A stretch of 5,201 nt of DNA from JAMLIN01 sp041676645 (lineage in GTDB: Bacteria > Pseudomonadota > Gammaproteobacteria > Burkholderiales > Burkholderiaceae_E), in assembly GCA_041676645.1 (NCBI GenBank), contig JBAYRO010000155.1, positions 1 through 5,201 on the forward strand, in the 5' to 3' direction. How positions within the stretch are numbered: the first letter of the stretch is position 1; each line of letters begins with the position of its first letter. The position numbers and the translations under genes are program-made. This document shows positions 1 to 5,201 of this stretch, one piece after another. Below the pieces are notes generated by a model. It saw only the letters and a program-made list of their open reading frames with translations, had not been told where the DNA came from and searched no databases.

Positions 1-1
1 G

Positions 2-559
2 TTCTCGAAGGACCGCTTCCTGAACGTGGGGCCGCTCAAGCCCGAATGCGACCAGCTGATCGATATCTCGGGTGACCGGATGCGCCTGGTGCACGACTCC
101 CCGACCTTCGCCGAGCCGCACGACGCAACGATCATCCATCGCTCGATCGTCAATCCGGTGAACATCTGGAGCCGCGACGACCCCATGTGGGAGGATGCCC
201 GCAAGCAGGCGGCGGCCGACGGAGTCGACCTGGACACCGCCTCGGAGGTGATCCGCGACGGCAACAAGGTGCGGGTCTACATGTTCTCGGTGGCGCCGAC
301 CTTCAGCATGACCGACTTCACGGTCAAGCAGGGCGACGAGGTCACCGTCTATGTCACCAACCGTGACATGGTCGAGGATCTCACCCATGGGTTCACCGTC
401 ACGAACTACGGTATCGCCATGGAAGTCGGCCCGCAGGCGACCGCCTCGGTCACCTTCAAGGCCGACCGGCCCGGGGTCTACTGGTACTACTGCCAGTGGT
501 TCTGCCATGCCCTGCACATGGAGATGAAGGGCCGCATGATCGTCGAGCCCAGCGCTTGA
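2..559 (+). CDS. nosZ: Nitrous oxide reductase NosZ, C-terminal part (5' end outside window)
   Basis: This is the last 185 residues of NosZ, the periplasmic multicopper enzyme that reduces N2O to N2 as the final step of denitrification. The reading frame is open from base 2, so the start and the bulk of the seven-bladed propeller lie upstream. Visible first is the end of the propeller, with the EPHDA motif (His codon 119-121) that matches the last histidine ligand of the tetranuclear CuZ site in characterised enzymes. The cupredoxin domain follows with a full CuA ligand set: His in DLTHGF (386-388), then Cys (491-493), Trp (497-499, backbone carbonyl in known structures), Cys (503-505), His (515-517) and Met (518-520) in the segment CQWFCHALHM. 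Sequence such as DGNKVRVYM and GVYWYYCQWF is typical of clade I NosZ. The frame ends in TGA with no C-terminal cytochrome c extension. Identification is essentially certain; the missing N-terminus hides the signal peptide that would confirm Tat export. Confidence 0.98.
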   Translation, partial: FSKDRFLNVGPLKPECDQLIDISGDRMRLVHDSPTFAEPHDATIIHRSIVNPVNIWSRDDPMWEDARKQAAADGVDLDTASEVIRDGNKVRVYMFSVAPTFSMTDFTVKQGDEVTVYVTNRDMVEDLTHGFTVTNYGIAMEVGPQATASVTFKADRPGVYWYYCQWFCHALHMEMKGRMIVEPSA

Positions 560-573
560 GGAAACGCGCCTTC

Positions 574-577
574 AGGA
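574..577 (+). promoter_or_regulatory. Ribosome binding site of nosD (AGGA)
   Basis: AGGA lies five bases before the ATG at 583 in the short nosZ-nosD gap. It favours ATG 583 over the in-frame TTG at 556, which overlaps the nosZ stop codon as TTGA but has no convincing Shine-Dalgarno sequence in front of it. Confidence 0.55.
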
Positions 578-582
578 CCGGC

Positions 583-1911
583 ATGGCGCGCCCCTTCGGG
601 GCCGCCGCGGCGGCCCTGGCGGGCGTCTTGATGCTGCTCGCAGCAACGATGCCCGCCGTCGCCGCGGAGCTTCGCATCGCCGCCGGCGAGCCGATCCAGC
701 CGCGCATCGAGGCGGCCGCACCCGGCGACGTGCTGCGCCTCGCGCCCGGCCGCCATGCCGGGCCTCTCGTCATCGACCGCCCGCTGGCCCTGGTCGGCGA
801 GCCCGGCGCAACGATCGCGGGTACCGGCACCGGCAGCGTGCTGAGGGTCACCGCCGAGGATGTCCGTATCGAAGGGCTCGAGATCACCGGCTCGGGCACC
901 GACCTGCCCGCCATGGACTCCGCGGTGCTGGTGGAGCGCACCGCGACCCGGGCGCTGGTACGCGGCAACCACATCGTCGACAACCTCTTCGGCGTCTACC
1001 TGCATGGCGCCGCCGATTCGATCGTCGAGGACAACACCATCGTCGGCCGCGACGACCTGCGACTGTCCGAAGCCGGCAATGGTGTCTCGATCTGGAACGC
1101 GCCCGGCGCGAAGGTTCTCGACAACCGGATCAGCCGCGGGCGCGACGGGATCTTCGTCAAGGTCAGCCGCAACAACATCTTCGCGCGCAACAGCTTCACC
1201 GAACTGCGCTTCGCGATCCACTACATGTATACGCAGGACAGCCGGATCATCGGCAACCAGTCGCGGGGCAACCATGTCGCCTGGGCCATCATGTTCTCCA
1301 CCCACCTCGAGGTCCGCGACAACATTTCGGACGATGACCGCGACCATGGCCTGCTGCTGAACTCGACGAACTACTCGGAGATCAGCGGCAACGTGGTGCG
1401 CAACGGCGGCGAGAAATGCGTGTTCGTCTACAACGCGCACCGCAACCGGATCCTCGACAACTGGTTCGAACGCTGTCCGCTCGGCATCCATTTCACCGCC
1501 GGCTCGGCCGACAACCAGATGAGCGGCAACGCCTTCGTGTCGAACCGCACGCAGGTGAAGTACGTCGGCACCCGCTTCATCGACTGGGCGCACGAGGGCC
1601 GCGGCAACTACTGGAGCGACAACCCGGCATTCGATCTCGATGGCGACGGCGTCTCCGACCGCCCCTACCGACCCAACGACGTGATGGACGACATCCTCTG
1701 GACCCTGCCCTCGGCCAAGCTCCTGGCCAACAGCCCGGCGGTCGGGGCCATTCGCTGGGCCCAGGCCCGCTTCCCGGCGATCCATCCGGGAGGCGTTGCC
1801 GACAGCGCCCCCCTGATGCGCCCGGCAACGGTTCCTCCGCCACCGGAACTGCCGCCACCGACCAGGCCCTGGACGAGCCGCGAGGCGATCGATCTCGGCA
1901 GGAATCATTGA
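583..1911 (+). CDS. nosD: NosD, periplasmic beta-helix copper-site assembly protein
   Basis: The product is 442 residues, in the usual NosD size range. Residues 1-28 look like a Sec signal peptide: a short n-region with Arg3, a hydrophobic Ala/Leu core to about residue 22, and an AVAA site before Glu29. The mature part is a right-handed parallel beta-helix of the carbohydrate-binding/sugar-hydrolase (CASH) type, shown by recurring Asn/Gly-rich rungs such as GNHIVDN, EDNTIVG, LDNRISRG and ISGNVVRN between about residues 85 and 330. The C-terminal section with GNYWSDNPAFDLDGDG (341-356), YRPND and SPAVGAIRWAQ (384-394) is characteristic of NosD. In characterised systems NosD sits on NosF2-NosY2 and receives apo-NosZ for copper delivery. 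A Pro-rich tail (about 414-430) follows the conserved end. The start is chosen on ATG 583 with an AGGA; TTG 556 would add nine residues with a strongly basic n-region and remains possible. The gene's stop shares one base with the nosF start. Confidence 0.96.
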   Translation: MARPFGAAAAALAGVLMLLAATMPAVAAELRIAAGEPIQPRIEAAAPGDVLRLAPGRHAGPLVIDRPLALVGEPGATIAGTGTGSVLRVTAEDVRIEGLEITGSGTDLPAMDSAVLVERTATRALVRGNHIVDNLFGVYLHGAADSIVEDNTIVGRDDLRLSEAGNGVSIWNAPGAKVLDNRISRGRDGIFVKVSRNNIFARNSFTELRFAIHYMYTQDSRIIGNQSRGNHVAWAIMFSTHLEVRDNISDDDRDHGLLLNSTNYSEISGNVVRNGGEKCVFVYNAHRNRILDNWFERCPLGIHFTAGSADNQMSGNAFVSNRTQVKYVGTRFIDWAHEGRGNYWSDNPAFDLDGDGVSDRPYRPNDVMDDILWTLPSAKLLANSPAVGAIRWAQARFPAIHPGGVADSAPLMRPATVPPPPELPPPTRPWTSREAIDLGRNH

Positions 1912-2834
1912 TGGACCCGATTGCACGATGGGCCGGGGTGACCCGGCGCTATGGCAAGATCGTCGCGGTGCGCGACGTCGAGCTTGCCCTGCCGCCGGGC
2001 GCGGCGACCGCCCTGGTCGGCCACAACGGCGCCGGCAAGACGACCCTGATCAAGTTGCTGCTCGGGCTGATCCGCCCCGATGCCGGCGAGGTGCGGGTCG
2101 CGGGCGCCGATCCGGCGGGCAGCCGGGGCGCCGAAGCCCGGCGCTGCCTCGGCTTCCTGCCCGAGAACGTCGCCTTCCACGGCGCCATGACGGGCAGCGA
2201 GCTGATGGCCTTCTACGCCCACCTCAAGGGCCAGCCGAGCACGCGCAACGCCGGGCTCCTCGAGCAGGTCGGCATCGCGCATGCCGCCGACCGGCGCATC
2301 TCGACCTATTCCAAGGGCATGCGCCAGCGCCTGGGCATCGCGCAGGCGCTGATCGGCGAACCCCGCCTGCTGCTTCTCGACGAACCCACCAGCGGACTCG
2401 ATCCGGCATCGCGGGCCGATGTCTTCCAGCTGATCGACCGCCTGCGGGAATCCGGGGCAACGGTCCTCGTCTCGACGCATGCGCTGGCCGAGATCGAGCA
2501 CCATGTCGACCGGATCGCGATCATGCATCGCGGAGCGCTGGTTGCCGCCGGCACCCTCGATGACCTGCGCCGCGGCGCCCAGGCCGAGGTCAGGCTGCGG
2601 CTGCGCGTCCAGCGCTGCCATACCGGACAGGTGCTGGAGCGACTGCCCGACGGAATCCACTGCGTGCGGCGCGACGATGAATCGCTCGAGCTGGTCGCGC
2701 CGGCCGCGACCCGGATGACGCTGCTGCGGACACTGCTCGCCATGGAGGGTATCGTCCTCGACGTCGAGACGAGCGACGTCGGCCTCGCGCAGATCTACGG
2801 ACGCCTGGTCGAATCGATCGGAGAATCTTCATGA
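1911..2834 (+). CDS. nosF: NosF, ATP-binding subunit of the NosDFY ABC transporter
   Basis: This 307-residue protein is a cytoplasmic ABC ATPase. Walker A is GHNGAGKT (37-44), the signature motif is YSKGMRQR (133-140), Walker B with its catalytic glutamate is LLLLDE (153-158) followed by PTSGLD, and the switch histidine is His190 in STHALAE. The Q-loop region reads GFLPEN (81-86), with Glu where many ABC proteins have Gln. From what I know of the family this is normal for NosF and related ATPases. The first 220 residues are the nucleotide-binding domain, and the last 85 or so form a C-terminal extension of the kind found in NosF. In the NosDFY complex a NosF dimer drives conformational change for copper-site maturation of NosZ. 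The ATG overlaps the nosD stop by one base (TGATG) and is preceded by AGGA (1900-1903) seven bases away, so translation is probably coupled to nosD. Confidence 0.97.
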   Translation: MDPIARWAGVTRRYGKIVAVRDVELALPPGAATALVGHNGAGKTTLIKLLLGLIRPDAGEVRVAGADPAGSRGAEARRCLGFLPENVAFHGAMTGSELMAFYAHLKGQPSTRNAGLLEQVGIAHAADRRISTYSKGMRQRLGIAQALIGEPRLLLLDEPTSGLDPASRADVFQLIDRLRESGATVLVSTHALAEIEHHVDRIAIMHRGALVAAGTLDDLRRGAQAEVRLRLRVQRCHTGQVLERLPDGIHCVRRDDESLELVAPAATRMTLLRTLLAMEGIVLDVETSDVGLAQIYGRLVESIGESS

Positions 2835-3655
2835 ACGTCTGGCTGCTGGCGCTCCAGGAGATCCGCATCGGCCTGCGCAATCGCTGGGTGATCGCCACCA
2901 CCCTGGTGCTGGGGGCGCTGTCGCTTTCGCTCGTCCTGCTCGGCAGCGCGCCGACCGGCGAGGTGAAGGCCGACTCGCTCGCGATCGTCGTGGTCAGCCT
3001 CGCGAGCCTGACGATCTTCCTCATTCCCCTCATCGCCCTGCTGCTGTCCTTCGATGCGATCGTCGGCGAGCAGGAACGCGGCACCCTGATCCTGCTGCTC
3101 TCTTATCCGGTGGCACGCTGGCAGGTGGTGCTCGGCAAGGTGCTCGGGCAGACCGCGATCCTCGCGTTCGCGACCGTCGTCGGCTACGGGGTGGCCGCCG
3201 CCGCGCTGTGGCTTCGAGGCGAAGCCGGTCTCGAATCGATCGGTGCGTTCGCGATGATGGTGCTGTCCTCGATCATGCTCGGCGCCACCTTCGTCGCCAT
3301 CGGCTGCCTCGCCAGCACCCTGGTGCGGGAACGGGCCACCGCGGCCGGCCTCGCGGTGGGCGCCTGGCTGTTCTTCGTCCTGATCTACGATACCGCGGTG
3401 CTCGGGGTGCTGGTCGCCGACCAGGGACGCATCATCGGCGAGCGGGCCCTCAATGTCCTGCTGCTGCTCAATCCCACCGATGTCTACCGGCTTCTCAACA
3501 TGACGGCGACCGAGAGCGCTTCGATCTACAGCGGCATGGCCGGGCCGGGCGACGCGGCCGCGCTGCCGATACCGGTCTTCATGGCGGCGCTCACAGCCTG
3601 GATGCTGGCGCCGCTCGCGCTCGCCATCATCGCCTTTCGCAGGAGGTCCGTTTGA
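2831..3655 (+). CDS. nosY: NosY, membrane permease subunit of NosDFY
   Basis: This 274-residue integral membrane protein follows nosF with a 4-base ATGA overlap, and GGAG (2820-2823) sits seven bases before its ATG. Six hydrophobic segments can be seen at about residues 18-38, 55-75, 107-127, 137-161, 169-195 and 246-269, matching the six helices of NosY. An N-terminal amphipathic stretch (LLALQEIRIGLRNRW) precedes helix 1. Family-typical elements are the cytoplasmic loop GEQERGTLILLLSYPV (79-94), which in this type of ABC-2-like permease contacts the ATPase, and NPTDVYRLLN (214-223) in the periplasmic loop before the last helix. It forms the membrane core of the complex with NosF and NosD. 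The substrate moved or signalled across the membrane is not evident from the sequence; copper or a sulfur species have been discussed for this family. The stop codon overlaps the nosL start. Confidence 0.96.
   Translation: MNVWLLALQEIRIGLRNRWVIATTLVLGALSLSLVLLGSAPTGEVKADSLAIVVVSLASLTIFLIPLIALLLSFDAIVGEQERGTLILLLSYPVARWQVVLGKVLGQTAILAFATVVGYGVAAAALWLRGEAGLESIGAFAMMVLSSIMLGATFVAIGCLASTLVRERATAAGLAVGAWLFFVLIYDTAVLGVLVADQGRIIGERALNVLLLLNPTDVYRLLNMTATESASIYSGMAGPGDAAALPIPVFMAALTAWMLAPLALAIIAFRRRSV
3641..3646 (+). promoter_or_regulatory. Strong ribosome binding site of nosL (AGGAGG)
   Basis: A perfect AGGAGG lies inside the last codons of nosY, five bases before TTG 3652. No ATG or GTG in the nosL frame sits at a useful distance, so this site fixes the non-ATG start. 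The strong site may compensate for the weak TTG initiation codon. Confidence 0.85.
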
Positions 3656-4218
3656 GGTTTCTTCGTTTCGGCACCTTCGCCTTCGCTCTCGTACTCGCCG
3701 GCTTCGTCCTGTCGGCCTGCCAGAGCGAGGCTCCCCGGGTCGCGCCACCGCCAGTCGCCGAGGTCCCGCTCGAGGAGACCGGTCACTATTGCGGCATGCT
3801 CCTGTCGGAACACTCCGGACCGAAGGGACAGATCCATCTCACGCGCCGCGACGCACCGTTGTGGTTCACCTCGGTACGCGACACCATCGCGTTCACGCGC
3901 CTGCCCGAGGAGGCCCGCAACATCACCGCCATCTATGTCCATGACATGGGTCGGGCCCGGCAGTGGGACCAGCCCGAGGCGGACACCTGGATTCGCCTCG
4001 ACGACGCCCTGTTCGTGATCGAAAGCAACCGGGTCGGCGGCATGGGCGCGCCGGAAGCGGTACCCTTCTCCGAGCAGGCTGCCGCCGAAGCCTATATTGC
4101 GGACCACGGCGGGCGCGTCCTGCGGCTGGCCGAGATCCCCGATGACTACATCCTCGGCCCCGTGGAGATTCCCATGCATGCGGACCACGGCGAGGACTCC
4201 GGCGAACATCGTCACTGA
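3652..4218 (+). CDS. nosL: NosL, copper chaperone lipoprotein (TTG start)
   Basis: The product is 188 residues starting at TTG, which overlaps the nosY stop as TTGA. The start is supported by AGGAGG five bases upstream and because it gives a compact lipoprotein signal: basic MRFLR, a hydrophobic core, then the lipobox LSAC with Cys23 as the lipidated residue. The mature protein has the NosL hallmarks: GHYCGM with Cys47 and Met49 (the Cys-x-Met Cu(I)-binding pair), HSGPKGQIHL (54-63), IYVHDMG, and MGAPEAVPFS beginning at Met131. NosL binds Cu(I) in the periplasm and passes it to NosD/NosZ for CuZ and CuA assembly. The C-terminus is a short metal-binding-looking tail (175-188, MHADHGEDSGEHRH) with four His, one Met and several acidic residues. 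It is placed directly between nosY and nosX, the usual position in nosZDFYLX clusters. Family assignment is secure; the role of the tail is unknown. Confidence 0.95.
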   Translation: MRFLRFGTFAFALVLAGFVLSACQSEAPRVAPPPVAEVPLEETGHYCGMLLSEHSGPKGQIHLTRRDAPLWFTSVRDTIAFTRLPEEARNITAIYVHDMGRARQWDQPEADTWIRLDDALFVIESNRVGGMGAPEAVPFSEQAAAEAYIADHGGRVLRLAEIPDDYILGPVEIPMHADHGEDSGEHRH

Positions 4219-4222
4219 GGAG
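4217..4222 (+). promoter_or_regulatory. Ribosome binding site of nosX (GAGGAG)
   Basis: GAGGAG begins within the nosL stop codon and lies seven bases before ATG 4230. It supports that start, which also places a twin-arginine signal at the very N-terminus. Confidence 0.8.
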
Positions 4223-4229
4223 CCAGTCC

Positions 4230-5201
4230 ATGAATCCACGCCGACGCTTTCTCGCGATCGCCGCATCGGCGGGAGCCCTCGCCGGCCTGCCCTCGCTCGC
4301 CGGCGCCACGACCCCTTCGCAGGCCAGCGTCTGGAAGGGCGTGGCCCTGGGCGCATCGGCATCCATGACGCTCGTCCATCCCGATCGCGGCCTGGCACGG
4401 GCGGCGATCGGTGATTGCGTCACCGAGATCGACCGCCTCGAATCGATCTTCAGCCTGTACCGGCCGCAGTCCGCGCTGGTCCGCCTCAACAGCGCGGGCA
4501 TGCTCGCCGAGCCGCCCCAGGAACTGGTCGAGCTGCTTTCGTTCGCACTATCGCTGGCGCGTCGCAGCGACGGCGCCTTCGATCCGACCGTGCAGCCCCT
4601 CTATCGCCTGCTGGCCGATCATTTCGCGCAGCCCGGCGCCGCCGCCACCGGACCCGATCCGGCGCGCATCGCCCGAACGCTCGAATCGATCGGCCACCGG
4701 CATGTGGAGATCGACGCCGGCTTCATCCGGCTGCATCGGCCCGGCATGGCGCTCACCCTGAACGGCATCGCGCAGGGCTACATCACCGACCGGATCGGCG
4801 AGCGGCTGCGCCGCGCGGGTTTCGACGATGTGCTGGTCGACATCGGCGAGGCGCTCGCCCTGGGCCGGCGCCCCGACGGCGATCCCTGGCGCGCCGCCAT
4901 CGCCGATCCGCTGCGCCATGATCGCCAGCTGTTCGAGCTCGAAATCGGCGAGGCGCCCGGCGCGCTGCCGGCCCTGGCAAGCTCGGCGGGCAGCGGCACG
5001 AGCTTCGACCCGTCGAGCCGACTGCACCACCTGCTCGATCCGCGCACCGGCGCCAGCGCCAGCCACCATGCCGGCGTCACGGTCGCGGCGCCACGCGCCA
5101 CGCTCGCCGACGGGCTGTCGACCACGCTCGCGGTGCTGGCGCCGGAGCGCGCCCGCGCGATCCTCTCGACCTGGCCGGAGGTTCGCGCCTGGTTCATCGA
5201 A
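4230..5201 (+). CDS. nosX: NosX, ApbE-type FAD:protein FMN transferase (3' end outside window)
   Basis: The frame stays open from ATG 4230 to the window end, giving 324 residues, so probably only a short C-terminal piece is missing. The N-terminus is a Tat signal: PRRRFLAI (3-10), a weakly hydrophobic Ala/Leu core and an AGA site near residue 26. The rest is an ApbE domain: LYRPQSALVRLNSAG (76-90), DGAFDPTVQPL (114-124), LTLNGIAQGY (175-184), LVDIGE (202-207) with DGDPW (216-220), SAGSGTSF (252-259), HLLDPRTG (267-274, His267 being the conserved histidine) and ADGLSTTL (293-300), where Asp294 and Thr298 match the metal-site residues. ApbE enzymes split FAD and attach FMN to a Thr/Ser of a target protein; in nos systems the target is NosR, the membrane flavoprotein that feeds electrons to NosZ. 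Gln182 and Glu207 replace the Lys and Gly usual in housekeeping ApbE. Position after nosL supports NosX rather than a general ApbE. Confidence 0.93.
   Translation, partial: MNPRRRFLAIAASAGALAGLPSLAGATTPSQASVWKGVALGASASMTLVHPDRGLARAAIGDCVTEIDRLESIFSLYRPQSALVRLNSAGMLAEPPQELVELLSFALSLARRSDGAFDPTVQPLYRLLADHFAQPGAAATGPDPARIARTLESIGHRHVEIDAGFIRLHRPGMALTLNGIAQGYITDRIGERLRRAGFDDVLVDIGEALALGRRPDGDPWRAAIADPLRHDRQLFELEIGEAPGALPALASSAGSGTSFDPSSRLHHLLDPRTGASASHHAGVTVAAPRATLADGLSTTLAVLAPERARAILSTWPEVRAWFIE

Noticed and set aside
560..582. Possible terminator or promoter in the nosZ-nosD gap
   Set aside because: Only 23 bases long, with no GC-rich hairpin followed by T residues and no promoter-like boxes; it only holds the nosD ribosome binding site.
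1416..1910. N-terminal extension of the nosF frame upstream of ATG 1911
   Set aside because: The frame is open back to 1416 but lies inside nosD and translates to an Arg/Pro/Gln-rich shadow. The ABC domain begins right after ATG 1911, which has its own AGGA.
487..1926. Long open frame on the minus strand (479 codons) opposite nosD and the end of nosZ
   Set aside because: It is antisense to the clearly identified nosD and nosZ frames. GC-rich codon use on the + strand removes stops in the opposite frame, and the translation is a low-complexity Arg/Val/Ala/Asp-rich product with no recognisable domain.
2795..3748. Long minus-strand open frame (317 codons) opposite nosY
   Set aside because: Its product is a highly charged Arg/Glu/Asp/Gln-rich sequence, the expected mirror of hydrophobic membrane codons in nosY; no domain or plausible ribosome site.
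2809..4693. Recurring 13-mer TCGAATCGATCGG at 2809, 3231 and 4681, with a shorter copy at 4438
   Set aside because: Each copy is coding and encodes Glu-Ser-Ile(-Gly) with preferred codons in three different proteins; spacing is irregular and no regulatory logic is visible, so codon bias is the simpler explanation.
4411..4921. Two plus-strand open frames inside nosX (4411-4761 and 4415-4921)
   Set aside because: Both are out of frame with the continuous ApbE domain reading from 4230 to 5201 and give Arg/Pro/Ala-rich shadow translations.

Overview
The window is a slice of a nitrous oxide reductase (nos) gene cluster in a GC-rich bacterium. All genes lie on the + strand. The order is nosZ (C-terminal end only), nosD, nosF, nosY, nosL, nosX/apbE-like (complete except for a few C-terminal residues). 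NosZ is of the clade I type and the cluster ends in a Tat-exported NosX. Together with the high GC content and strong G/C bias at third codon positions, this points to a denitrifying proteobacterium. Alphaproteobacteria are the best guess, but Beta- or Gammaproteobacteria cannot be excluded from sequence reading alone.

Layout: nosZ 3' end (2-559); nosD (583-1911) after a 23-base gap; nosF (1911-2834) sharing one base with the nosD stop (TGATG); nosY (2831-3655) overlapping nosF by ATGA; nosL (3652-4218) overlapping nosY by TTGA and using a TTG start behind a perfect AGGAGG; nosX (4230-5201, running off the end) after an 11-base gap. Practically every base is coding. There is no non-coding stretch above about 25 bases, and I see no terminator, internal promoter, RNA gene, mobile element, CRISPR array or long repeat. 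The genes read as one polycistronic, translationally coupled unit. Its promoter, any nosR and the start of nosZ would lie to the left.

How the parts work together (family knowledge): NosZ is the periplasmic enzyme that reduces N2O to N2 at its CuZ/CuA copper sites. NosL is an outer or periplasm-facing copper chaperone lipoprotein that hands Cu(I) to the NosDFY complex. In that complex NosF is the cytoplasmic ATPase, NosY the membrane part and NosD the periplasmic beta-helix protein that docks with apo-NosZ for copper-site assembly. NosX is an ApbE-type flavin transferase that attaches FMN to NosR, the membrane electron donor for NosZ.

No undescribed system is apparent. The points worth a second look are details: the non-ATG start of nosL, the His-rich NosL tail, the Pro-rich NosD tail, the ambiguous nosD start and the NosX-specific changes in ApbE motifs.
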